64,000 nt of DNA, taken from assembly GCA_002989075.1 (NCBI GenBank), contig PSQN01000007.1, forward strand, positions 1,120,206-1,184,205. Direction: 5' to 3'. Position numbers and translations under genes: made by a program. Positions 32,375 through 43,158 of this stretch are shown here, piece after piece. The first letter of the stretch is position 1; the number at the start of each line of letters is the position of its first letter. The notes under the pieces are model-generated. The model saw only the letters and a list, made by a program, of their open reading frames with translations. It searched no databases and was not told the DNA's origin. This stretch comes from Arthonia radiata. Lineage: Eukaryota; Ascomycota; Arthoniomycetes; Arthoniales; Arthoniaceae.

Positions 32375-35300
32375 ATGGCCATAGCACCACCCAGATACGC
32401 AGACGTGAAACAACACAACATGTCTTCGAGTTCGGGCTATCGACCGCAAGATGAGCGGGCGCCAAATTATGGCACTATCTACGCCAGTCCCACAGACAGC
32501 GAGTTCTCTGAAAGCTATAGCGACAGCGAAGATGTCAGGTGCGTTGAGAGGGCAGCAAAATAACACCGAAGACGTTCAAGCTGACCGTCCACAGACGATG
32601 GGATGAACGTAGAGTTGGTGACTGGCTGCGAAGCATCAATGCAGGCCAGTACGTGGACCTATTTCGAAGTACGTGTGCAGTTCATCGAAGACACCGTGCC
32701 AGTTCTGACCGCAGCTAGCCAACAACATCACTGGCGAGAACCTTATGGACATCGATCAGGCCGTGTTGAAGGAGATCGGTGTGTCAAAGGTCGGCGACCG
32801 CGTGCGAATCGGGTCACAGGCGAAGATCTTTCGCAAGAACGAATATCAAAGGAGGCAGAGAATTAGAGTGAGCACTTAGTCCAGCCGGTGGTCTTTGAAT
32901 ATACCTCTGACGACTGGAGCAGGAATCTGTTGCAGCTGGCGAGACTACACCTCCATCATCCGCCTCTCCCCGACCGCCTCGCTCTGCGCAGTCTCAGCCA
33001 ACACCACGTGAAGAGAAGCGCATGTCACGCATACCGCTGGGTGCCGAGAACGCGCTTGGGCTCGGTCCGCGTGACGCCAAAGCAGTCAAAGTCATTACCA
33101 GCACAAATGGCTCACGGCCCGCGTCACCAATGCACGGAGAGCAAGACTGGCGAAATAATCGGAGCAACAAGAAGAACACCGCGTCTAGCCCGCGAGAGAA
33201 GCCGGCGCCACTGCGCGAGCAGCAGAATGGAGCATATTACCGCTCCGCTTCTCGAGACAATTTGTCTCTAGACGTTTCGCGATCGGCGAAGACACCGCGA
33301 GCAAACCAATTCAAAACGCCCGTCACTGCCATTGAAGCACCTCGAAATCATGGTGGCTCTTCAGAGCAGCGGGAACACCGCGGTAGCAACATTTTGTTAC
33401 CTCCAGGCTCGCCGATGGTTAAGATCATTCATGAAGGTGGCCAGACGACGCTCTGCGACGTGGAAGGCATACGCAGTCCAGAAGACCTGGTAGCGCGCAT
33501 ACACAAGACTGCCAGGCTTAGTGAGCCTATCAAGAACTACCAATTCTACGTGATGAACGGCTTAGAGGCAAACTACACAGCTTGTCGACTACTAACAAAT
33601 CAGGAATTGTTCACGATTGGGTACGATATCAACCGACCGGAGAGACAGAAGCTGATCATCAAAAAGATCAGTCATGGTGAGCCGGAGGGCGTCCAGCTTG
33701 TGGAGGCTGCGAAGATCGCGAAAGAGCAATTGCGAGCGATGACTTCACCAAACACACATGCCAGCACAGAGCGAAGTCGGATGAAGATCGCCAAGTTGAC
33801 TGGAGAGCCCTTCGCCAACCTGCCGTCAGTCTCATACCCGATGTCACCAGCCTCGATCGCGCGAAGAGAAGAGCACCTCAGCACAGCAGCGACGGCCGAA
33901 CTGGGAGACTCAGATCCATCCAGCACAATACAAGCCCGTCCTCGACAACGGAAGATGGAGTCGTTCGAAGGCCAGCGCCCGGACTCCACCGTTGTCTTGG
34001 AGAAGCCCAGCCAATTCTTCCCCGACGTCGAACCTCAAGAAATCGACCGCACTATGCGTGCCTCTGTCCGCCGCTCACAGCGTCTCAGTCGCGCCAATTC
34101 TCGCCTCAGCACTGCCTCCCGTCTCAGTATCGTCTCGAACTTCAGCGTCGGATCCAATCCCAACGATGTTCCTGCCGTGCCTGCAATCCCTGCTGGCTTT
34201 GCCAATGGCGAGCAAACTCCTGTCCGCCCACGCCCACTCTCTATCATGCGCGTCGGACGCCCACAATCCCATGTACGCGACTCAACCGCCTCCTCCGTCC
34301 TCGACCCTCTCGACGAAGAATCCTCCTACGAGCCCAACCGCAAATCCTACGTCTCCTTCGGGTCCTCAACCCCAGGCTCTGCTACCGCCTCCATCTCCGA
34401 ACACGACACAAAACCCGCCATTCCCAATCTCTCTATCCACCCCGACGCCGGTCCTTCATCCTACCTCGACGATGGCGGCTCCTCGCCCCTCACAGAAGCC
34501 GGCTCCTCCATCAACGAGCTCCGCGAAGTCCTCGCCGAAGACGGCGAGCAGCCCGACGAAGAACTGGACAAGTTCCTCGCCTCCGGCACCGACTGGGAGA
34601 ACATCCGCTACATCAAGGGCAAACTCATCGGCCAGGGCTCCTTCGGCAGCGTCTACATGGCCCTGCACACCCTCACCGCGGAACTCATGGCCGTCAAGCA
34701 AGTCGAGCTCCCCTCCACCGCCGGCACCGCCATCGACGCCAAAAAGAACAACATGATCGAAGCGCTCAAGCGCGAAATCGCCCTCCTCCGCGACCTCAAA
34801 CACACCAACATCGTCCAGTACCTCGGCTCCCAGTCCGACGACAACACCCTCAACATTTTCCTTGAGTACGTGCCTGGCGGTTCCATCGCGAAGATGCTGG
34901 TTGACTACGGCGCTATGGCGGAAACCATGGTCTCCCGCCTCACCAAGCAGATCCTCGTCGGCCTCGCGTATCTGCATAGCAAGGAAATCATCCATAGGGA
35001 TATCAAAGGCGCCAACATCCTCGTCGACACCCACGGCCAGGTCAAAATCTCTGACTTCGGCATCTCGAAACGCGTCCAGGACTCCAAGAACCTCATCAAT
35101 GACCCCGCCTCTACGGCTGCGCCTGCCGCGCCCGCCCGCCGCGGCGCAGGCCTCCCGAGTAATCGCGTCTCCATGCAGGGATCTGTCTTCTGGATGGCGC
35201 CCGAGGTGGTTAAGCAGACGGCCTATACCCGAAAGGCGGATATCTGGTCTCTCGGGTGTTTGGTCGTGGAAATGCTGACGGGAAGCCACCCGCACCCGAA

Positions 35301-35508
35301 TCTGAGCCAGTTGCAGGCGATCTTTAAGATTGGCGGGAATCGCGGGGGAAGCGATCCTAGTCCGGATGTGCCACGGGCGGCGAGCAGGGAGTGCAGGGAG
35401 TTCTTGGAGAGGACGTTTAGGGTGGAGCATGAGAGAAGGCCTGAGGCGCGGGAGTTGGGGACGCTTCCTTTCATCGTTGGGAAAGGGCGGGAAGGGCGGA
35501 GTCAGTAG
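32375..35508 (+). CDS. STE11: MAP kinase kinase kinase STE11
   Basis: Four exons (32375-32538, 32595-32668, 32719-32867, 32923-35508) encode 990 residues. Order: acidic N-terminus; SAM domain (about 56-120, VGDWLRSINAGQYVDLFR then NNITGENLMDIDQAVL); long basic disordered region; Ras-association-like domain (about 285-375, MVKIIHEGGQTTLCDV to RQKLIIKKI); Ser/Arg-rich linker; protein kinase (about 690-980). Kinase marks are GQGSFGSVY, AVKQVEL, HRDIKGANIL (near 819), DFGIS, and SVFWMAPEV. This is the Ste11/Ste50-interacting MAPKKK that feeds the pheromone/invasion (Fus3/Kss1-type) and osmotic cascades. The third acceptor has two AGs four bases apart (GCAG, CTAG); only the second keeps the SAM frame. 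Codon usage becomes strongly C-ending from about 34,000. Confidence 0.93.
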
Positions 35509-36372
35509 GATTGCTCCGCTCTGGGGATGAGGGCGAGGAGTGTGGGGGGGAGGGTGTGGTGGTGAGTGGGCTGTGGTGAGTGGGCTGTGGTGGTGGCCGT
35601 GGGAAAGAGGGGTGGTGTGACAAGAAGGAGAACGTGTGGGTTGTTTGAGGAAGCGTAGAGGATGTGATGAGTGATGAAGATGTGCGATAAGAGTAGAAGA
35701 AGGGGCAGAAGCTGTGGGAGACAAGGAGGGATTGTCGATGAGCGTGGCGTTGAGGTGTACAGTATCTACACTCTGAATGTGCAACGATATCAATGTGTTT
35801 CCACATCCCCAGGTCTCTGATATTGCTTACTTCCTGATATGCCCTGCATTGCGAGCTGTCCCATTGCGGTCGCTGGCATCTAATACTTGTGCAAAAGCTT
35901 TGAGCGATCAGGAGAGCTTTTGTGGTTGAGAGATGCAGCACTGAGTGAGCAGTGCCCCTACGCTTCTGCACAAGGTTGGAGTGGAGTTCAAAGTGTCGTG
36001 TGTGCATTGCTCGTTAATCTACACGCTATGCTTTTGGATTTGTGACTGTTTACAAAGTTCGCCTGTAATCTGTACACTCACTGATCGATACTAACCACAC
36101 GTCCTCTCGCAACGCTACAACTCGCGCGCGCGTTACGCCAATCGCGCAACAATCCTATTGGCGCTCTCAAGGTTATCCACGATCCAGTGCAGGGTCCGGC
36201 GGGTCTTGCGCGACAAACGAGCATCATTGCCCAGCCGCCGCAATTTGCCCATCGCCCTCGCCTTACCTTCACGAGCCTCCCCCGCCCGGTCCACTGGCCT
36301 GAGCTTCTTCCTTCGCCCTCTTCGATGCTGTTGCGGCTCATCAGCACCATCACTCCCCGGGCCCGCAAACTC
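35509..36372. other. Convergent intergenic region between STE11 and the RS-rich gene
   Basis: About 860 bp. GTGGTGGG-rich repeats occur right after the STE11 stop (35,540-35,610). A long minus-strand frame enters this region from STE11 but is an antisense shadow. No gene is seen. Confidence 0.4.
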
Positions 36373-38014
36373 CTAATAAGCAACCCCGCCCACCCCCTCC
36401 CCAACCAACTCCCCCAACCGCTCCTCCGCCAACTCCCCCCTGAGTTCCGCCTCCCGTCGCTCGCGCTCAAACCCCTCCCACTCCCGCCCCAACTGCCTCT
36501 TCCGCCCATCCCGCTCATCAATCACCTTCCTTAACTTCGCCGCCTCCTCCTCCAACTTCTCCGCTTTACTGCCATCGTACAACGGTGGCAAGCGCTCTCC
36601 GTGCTCCTTGATCTTCGGCAGATCCGCCAAAGCGCCATTGACGTCGAAGCGCACGGACTGCGGGACTGTCCTCGACGTGCTGTTGCCGCCTGTGTATGCG
36701 GGGTTGCGGTCGTGCCGGGAGGGGGGCCCGCGCTCGTAGAGGGGGCGGTCGAAGCGGGGAGGGGCGCGCGGGGAGTAGGCGTCGTCGCGGAAGGGGGGTT
36801 CAGGGCGTCCGCGGCCTGGGGTGGATGGGCCCCAGCCACGGCCACGGGGAGGGAAGTCGCGCGGTGGGCCGCCGCGGCCGCGGTATGGGGTGGAGGAGTA
36901 GCCGCCGCGGGAGGGTGGGTAGGAGGGGCCTGAGGGTGGGATTGATGCGCCGGGGCGACTGTGCGCGGAAGAGACGGGCGTGGCGTTGGGGTTCGCGGAG
37001 GCGGGGGAGGGGTGGCTGTAGCGGGAGGAGGAGGGGCCGACCGGGGTTGGGCGGTCGCGGAAGTCGGTTTCTAGGCGGGGTGGGGCGCGGTAGTCGCCGT
37101 TGGGGGGTGGGTCGTCGTAGCTGGTGGGTGTTGGTGGAGGACGTGGGCGGGCGTCGTAGTCTTGACGATGGGGTGGGGAGCGTGCTGGTTGTGGGGCGCG
37201 GGTGTCAGGGGTGTCGTAGTTATCGACTGGGCGGCGGTTGTAAGGGGGTGGTGATGAGCGGCGAGAAGTGGCACCGGAGTTGCGGCCTGAGCGTGGTGAT
37301 GGTGAGCGACGGCGGAAGGCAGGTGCGGCGTATTGGTCGTCGGCGCGACGCGGTGGAGACCGTGACCGTGGGCGGTAGGAGTTACGGTTGGGTGGTGGTG
37401 AGTAGCCGCGGCGTGGTGGGCTGTTCCTGGAGTCAGTTTGAAGTCTTTGAGGAATAGTCGATACTGTGACAGTCGTGACGAAATGAGTTGTCTGAATGCG
37501 TTGTCTTGCTGGTCTTCGTGCTATCTTGAAAGACATCAGACGAACCTTCTCGGTCTTCCGTACCCTCTATCAGGACTTGCGAGACGCTCTCTCTTCGCCG
37601 GAGGTGGACTGAAGTCCCTGCCTCTCTTCACACCAGCTGGAGGAGGAGAGCGAGGTCGCGCATTGTAACGGTCGCCTTGTGCAAAGTCTCGACGTGGCGG
37701 TGGGGCATAGGAATCTGGTGCATCGCGATATCGCGGGGTCCAGTTGTCGCCGCGTGGTGGCGGAGTGCGTGACCGACGACGAAACCGACCAGGAGGCGAG
37801 CGGCTAGCTGGGCGACCCCCTCGAGCTCCGCCTGGAACGTAGCTGTCTACAGGGCCATCGCGTGCGTAACGGCCACGATCTGGCGACCTGTTGGTCGTGC
37901 ATTGAGTCAGAAAAGATATCAGAAAAGATGATGCAGGAATGTGATGTTTGCGAGGAAACGATGGATTAGCTCAGTGAGCATGCCGACTTACCTGCGGTCA
38001 CGATAGCGATCCAT
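36373..38014 (-). CDS. Arg/Ser/Pro/Gly-rich protein with C-terminal coiled coil (RNA-processing type)
   Basis: Three exons (38014-37992, 37887-37546, 37426-36373) encode 472 residues. It opens MDRYRDRRRSPDRGRYARDG, followed by many RSPP, RSRSPP, RRSPSPRS and PPRGxG repeats. A Gly/Arg/Pro stretch (GRGGPPRDFPPRGRGWG) is RGG-like. Near the C-terminus is a folded segment: RFDVNGALADLPKIKEHGERLPP, then a Glu/Arg/Lys-rich coiled coil (about 400-455, KLEEEAAKLRKVIDERDGRK). This make-up is typical of nuclear RNA-binding or splicing-associated proteins, but no RRM or other named fold is present. It is transcribed in the same direction as CUS1, 446 bp upstream. The first exon codes for only 7 residues. 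Confidence 0.75.
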
Positions 38015-38460
38015 GTGATTTGTCAGTGAAATTATGCAAAGACCGTGTAGAAGAATGGAGTGAAAGTCTTGAAGATCTGCAAAGTGCAAACATCTGTTAG
38101 CGTCATGCCACGTGACGCAACTGCCAATGGCTCCTTGTTTTGAAGAAGTATCAGCAAGTGACGAACACACTTTTCCAAGCTAAGCTCGTGTCTTGAAACA
38201 AGTGATTGGCACTGGCAAAAGAGCTTGAAGCTTATCGATCGTAGTAGCACTGAGAAAGGTGCGACAGCTGTGCGTGAAGTTATCCGAGATGCGAACGACT
38301 GAGGCCAAGTCCTGAACCTTGTCCAACGTCTTGATTGTATCTTGATACTCGTATAATACAGCGCTACTTTCTTACTCAAAGTACATCTTGAAGCTGTGAG
38401 CAAGTCCGACTTGCTCAACATCTCATGTCGTAATCTTGACCACCTCGTCATCATCTTTCG
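38015..38460. other. Intergenic region between CUS1 3' end and the RS-rich gene
   Basis: About 450 bp that should contain the promoter of the RS-rich gene and the 3' end of CUS1. No gene is seen. Confidence 0.4.
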
Positions 38461-40205
38461 TCACTTCTTCACTTTGCGCTCCTGGTCCTTCTTAAGCCTC
38501 TTTGCGCCCTCCTCGGCGATCATCTGACTGAGGTCGTCGTCGAATTGCCCCCCAAATTGACCCGCAGCCTGGGCCTTTTTGCTCACTTCGTACTGCTTCT
38601 GCATGTCTTCCTTGCTGAGCTTGCCTTCGCGAACCAGAGCATCCATATCGACAGAGACGTCGATGTCGCCGGCCTTGCGCTTCGTGCCGCGATCTTCTTG
38701 ACCGAGCATTGGCACGCCGGCGTTGAGATTGTATCCGCGATCGCTACCGAAGAAGCCAGTCGTCTGCCGCTGCTGCTCGGGGATGATCTGGCCAGCCGAT
38801 CGCGGATGTACAGACTCTTCAGTCTCCGTGCCGCGTTTGTCCTTGCGCAACGTGAAGTCTCCCCGCATACTCTGTGTGCCGCCGACTTCGGACGGAGTCA
38901 TTGAAGTGAAGCCAGAAGTCGACTGTATACCGGATTGGGACTTCAAGCCATCCGCCATCTCCTCCTCATCGGGCTCTTCCTCCTCCTCTTCTTCCTCTTC
39001 CTCTTCATCTTCGCTCTCTTCTGGCACCTGTACTGATCCCCACAGCGTCTTGTTCACGGGCGTGCTCGTCTCCTGATTCTGTGGCTGCGCAGTGGTGCCG
39101 AAGACGTCACCTCCATACAGAGGGCGTTGGTATTCGTCGACGGGTGGCTTGCCGTACCCGCCAGCGTGGAAACCCCAGCTGCCACCTGGGGGCGGTGGCG
39201 CGTTCAAGCCCGCAATTCGAATGGTTGGATACGAAGGAGGCGGACCAAACCTCTGCTGGTTGATTAGCCATGGAGGAGGTGCACCTGGAGGAATGTTGAG
39301 AGCTTCCTTGAGGTCCTCGCTCAGCTCACCAGGCCGCAACTACAGATGTACATTAGCACGAAGCGTTCCGAAAAGCTGGGGTATTGACTTACGTGTTTGA
39401 AGTTTGACTCGAACTCTTTGCCTTCATAGTATATCTCGCCAAATATCGTGAGCTCAGGCTTGGTCTGTAACCGGAAGAAAGCTTCGTGAAGTCTTGAATA
39501 GTCGATATCGAGTTTGCCCATCTTCGGTGCCACTCGCTCACGCTGTTTCTGCTTCAATGACGCCTCAGCTTGTTTTTCGAGGACTGCGTCGCGCATCTCC
39601 GTGATTCCGGTGTCTTTGATGAATTTTGGCAATGCGAAGGACGGCTTCTCGATACCGCGCTTTGAGGAGAGATACTCACGCTTCATAGACCAATGTTGTG
39701 GAACAGGTACGGTATTGCGAGTGGCTCTTAATGCAACGAGCATTTGCGGCTCCTTCGATGAACAGTCGGTCCACTCAACGAGCTCCGGCCTATCGACTTT
39801 CGCCTTGAGTTCTGCGATCGAAAGGGTGTTCATCTTCTTTCGCTTCTTCTTGGAAACCAGGGGGGCTTCTTGTTCCTCATCTTCCTCATCGGGGATGTCA
39901 TCGTCGTCATCATAGAAAACCTGAGGCTTCTCCGGTTCTTTAGCTGTAGCTTCTTCCTTGTCCGGCTGCTCAAATTTGGACAGCACTGACTTGAACTGCG
40001 AGTAGAGCGGATCGTCTTCGCTAATGGTTGGCTCCTCTACTGCGGCCGTGGGCTGGCCGGTAATCGGTTCTGGCTCGGGTTCGGATTCTGAGGGTGCAGG
40101 TGTCTCTGAAGCAGCTCGACTCTGACTTTGCTTCTTGTTCTTTCTGCGGTAGGCGTTTTTGGTGAGTTTGGGGTGAGCATTCTGCCCCTGGATGGGAGCT
40201 GCCAT
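38461..40205 (-). CDS. CUS1: Splicing factor 3b subunit 2 (SF3B2 / Cus1)
   Basis: Two exons (40205-39393 and 39339-38461) encode 563 residues. The N-terminus is Lys-rich then acidic (YDDDDDIPDEEDEE). The DUF382 region (about 131-270) includes RPELVEWTDCSSKEPQMLVALRATRNTVPVP and LDIDYSRLHEAFFRLQTKP. After the splice (NFKH to LRPGELSEDLKEAL) comes the PSP domain with PPPWLINQQRFGPPPSYPTIRIAGLN. A pure Glu run follows, then a basic C-terminal region. SF3b2 is part of U2 snRNP and, with SF3b4 (Hsh49), contacts the branch-site region of the pre-mRNA in the nucleus. Both halves and the intron fit well. Confidence 0.95.
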
Positions 40206-40964
40206 GTTGGAACGATAGTTCGGGGGTTGTCGTTGAGGTGTGCAATATCAAGAGGTCGACTAAACTTGCAAGAACAAATCCGTCACTCAGACGGCCAAGG
40301 TCATGTGATTGTCCGAATAGACCTAAAGTAGTATTATGATATATGAGCGCCAAGACATTTGCACGGCATCAAACGGAGGGACTTCATGGACGCGGATGTC
40401 TACGTTCATCGAACTATCCATCAAAACAGCAGCTTCGGGTCTTGCTACTTGTATCCTGCGCTAGCTCTCTGACTTGACGACTATGCCTCAGAGCAAAACT
40501 CGCTTAGCCTAGGTGATTTCGTGTTTCATCCTGCAATACGTGGTCTTCAGAGTAGCAAGTAATCGTCCTGCATTCTCTTGGTGCGTTGCCACAGTGCGGC
40601 TCAACTGCGGTCACTGGTAATGATTGAATAAGCCAGTTTTTGACTTGGAACGACGTCGCTTTGCGTATCATGCCCAGACAGATCAGTAGGATGTGAAATC
40701 CATTAGTGGATGCCGGACGTGGAGGAATACGTGCTGGCTGTGCCACTTGCTTCCTGGCATGACGATTTCGTAGCGTTGAAATAAAGAGCGACAGTGGAAA
40801 GACGAATACTGTTGCGATACTGGAATGGAAGTTCTCTCATGAGGGAATAAAGTCTGAGGAAGTGATCTGTTCAATACGCTTGACGTGGAGCATCAAGTAC
40901 TGTAGCAGATCATCGTCGAATCAAGCTCAGCCGCTTCGCAGCACTTGCAATCGATATAGCGTCA
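40206..40964. other. Intergenic region between TRP2 3' end and CUS1 promoter
   Basis: About 760 bp with no supported gene. Small frames only. Confidence 0.4.
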
Positions 40965-42776
40965 TCACGCCGCCATATCTATATGCGCCTTCTCCCTGCT
41001 CTGCTCTCGCTCGCCCTCCCTCAACCCCTTCCTCTCCAGCTCCTCCTTCTCCATCTTCTCCGCCCGCTCAATCGTCCTCATATTCGCGCGCAGCTTATTC
41101 AGCGTCTCCTCCCACTCCTCCACGGGATCACTATCAAATACAATCCCACCACCTGCCTGCAGATACGCCACCCCGTCTTTCCACACCATCGTCCTCAGCG
41201 CAATACACGTGTCCATCGCCCCCTCCCGGACCTCGCCGTCACTCCCCACCGTCGGATACCCAAAATACCCCACCGCGCCCGCATACACGCCCCGCTTCTC
41301 CCCTTCCAACTCCGCGATCAGCTCCATAGCTTTCACCTTCGGCGCACCGGACACCGTACCTGCCGGAAAGATAGACCTGAAAGCATCAAACCTCGTCTTC
41401 CCCTTTCGCAGATTCCCCGAAACCTCTGATACCAAATGCTGCACATGGCTAAACCGCTGCACCACCATCAGCTTATCCACCTTCGTCGTCAGCGGGTCGC
41501 ACACGCGGTTGACGTCGTTCCGCGCCAGATCCACCAGCATGACGTGCTCAGCCCTGTCCTTCAGACTCGCTCTCAATTGCTCCGCCAGCGCCTCGTCTTC
41601 CTCAGGGCTGGCGCCGCGCTTGACCGTGCCCGCAATCGGATGCGTGACCACGCGCCCAGTCGCGGGTTCGGATTGCACGAGCAGCTCCGGGGAGGCGCCG
41701 ATGATGCAGAAGTCGTCGCAGGAGAGGTAGAAGAGGTAGGGGCTGGGGTTGACGGAGCGGAGGTGGCGGTAGATGTTGAAGGGGTGGAGGTCCGTGGGTC
41801 TTGAGACGCGCTGGGAGGGGACGGCTTGAATGATGTCGCCGGCAGTGATGTGCTTTTTCAGGGTGTTGACATGGGCTTCGTAGCCAGATTGGCCGATGTT
41901 GGAGGTGTAGGGTTTGTCGAGGGAGATGGGACCCTGGTGGGGAAGGGGGACGGGGGTATCGCTGCGGAGGATAGCCAGGTAATGGTTTAGGGAACCAAGG
42001 GCGTTGTTGTAGGCGTCTTCGAGATCGGAGGAGGAGGAGGGGACGTGGAGATAGGTGATGACGGAGACAGACTGGAAGAAGTGGTCGACGGCTATGATGG
42101 TGTCGAAGAGCATGAAGAAGGACTCGGGGAGGTGAAGGACGTCTTTTAGGGGGCGGGCGGTGCGCGGTTCGAAGTATTTGACGCAGTCGTAGCCTACGTA
42201 GCCGATAGCGCCGCCGGTGAGAGGTGGGAGACGTAGGCCGGGCACTGTTGCAATGCGCCTTTGCGAGAGCTCGGCCTGCAGGAGAGGCATGGGATCTGTG
42301 GATTGGCCATGGTCCGGACCCGTTGCGAGTATTTTACGCGGGTCTGCGGTGACAGAGGTAGTTAGCTGGGTGTGTTGCAAGCGAACTGAGGTTGCTGTAT
42401 GTAGTCTGCGTACCTGCTCCGACGAAGCTATGTCTCCCGATCGTTTCGGTCGTTCCAGCGCTTTCAAAAAGAAACGAAAGCTTGCTTTTTGACCTAAAAT
42501 GCGGTGTCAGTGATGCCGCCGCTGCAATGTTCTCGTTACATTCACATACTGTGCCGAGACTTTCAGATATATGGACGATGGTGTGAGGAACTCGGCAGAG
42601 ATAGAGGCACGTATTGGGACCAGGTTTGGCGGACTTGAAGATCCTGCCGAAGAAGCGAGGACATCTTGAACTGTTTGCAGAGTCGGTTGGATGCCTGTCT
42701 GTGCTGATGTGAGTATGCAGAAAGGGAGGTGCTACCGTCATGGTCACAGAAGTCATGGGCATACCTGTGACGACAT
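40965..42776 (-). CDS. TRP2: Anthranilate synthase component I
   Basis: Four exons (42776-42765, 42698-42550, 42493-42414, 42343-40965) encode 539 residues. The enzyme converts chorismate and glutamine-derived ammonia to anthranilate, the first step of tryptophan synthesis. The N-terminal domain has NLVPIRASISAEFLTPSSIYLK and FLFESAGTTETIGRHSFVGAD, the region containing the LLES-type tryptophan feedback site. The chorismate-binding domain (about 240-510) has DIIQAVPSQR, HPIAGTVKRG, LVDLARNDVNRVC, FPAGTVSGAPKV and AYLQAGGGIV. The first exon is only 12 nt (MSSQ). Intron 1 has two acceptors five bases apart (ATCAG, CACAG); only the second gives the frame TGIQPTLQTV. The Lys/Glu/Arg-rich tail of about 30 residues is unusual but probably disordered. 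Confidence 0.95.
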
Positions 42777-43158
42777 GTTCTACAGATCACGCACGTTGGC
42801 CTATCCACGGGCTATTGAAACTCTTCGCAGTTTATCAGGCCTCACTAAATCTCAATGATAAAATTTAATGCATTTTCAGTTATACGCGTCTGCAGACGTG
42901 CTGCCGTGTAGCGGACGTCAGCAAATGTGAAGATCTTACTGACTGACATCTCGTAAGAGTAATCGTTTAGTGCGGCAGCCAATATGTCAATGATGAAAGG
43001 CGAAGGTCGGTAGACGTTCTGCATGCATATTGTCTATCGTTGTTCTATTTTGGTATGGGTCCAACATGGCTCCTTGAGTTTTCGTTTTCCAATTATACTC
43101 AGCGTACAGATGTGAAGCCTCCCATCGTACAGTCATTGCTTCGTTACATCGTGCTGCA
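42777..43158. other. Intergenic region, TRP2 promoter
   Basis: About 380 bp upstream of TRP2. A TGACTGAC string occurs near 42,940 but no exact TGACTCA (Gcn4/CpcA site) is present in it. No gene is seen. Confidence 0.4.

Noticed and set aside
33992-34756. 254-codon plus frame within STE11
   Set aside because: It is a Ser/Pro-rich +1 shadow of the real exon.
34456-35793. 445-codon minus-strand open frame opposite the STE11 kinase exon
   Set aside because: It is an antisense shadow of C-ending codons in a sure kinase gene; its translation is Asp/Gly/Val-rich with no family.
36696-37457. 253-codon plus frame, Arg/Gly-rich
   Set aside because: It is the antisense of the Arg/Pro-rich protein gene, and its make-up mirrors that repeat content.
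42930-42950. TGACTGAC upstream of TRP2 as an amino-acid-control site
   Set aside because: It does not match TGACTCA exactly, and one near-match is expected by chance.
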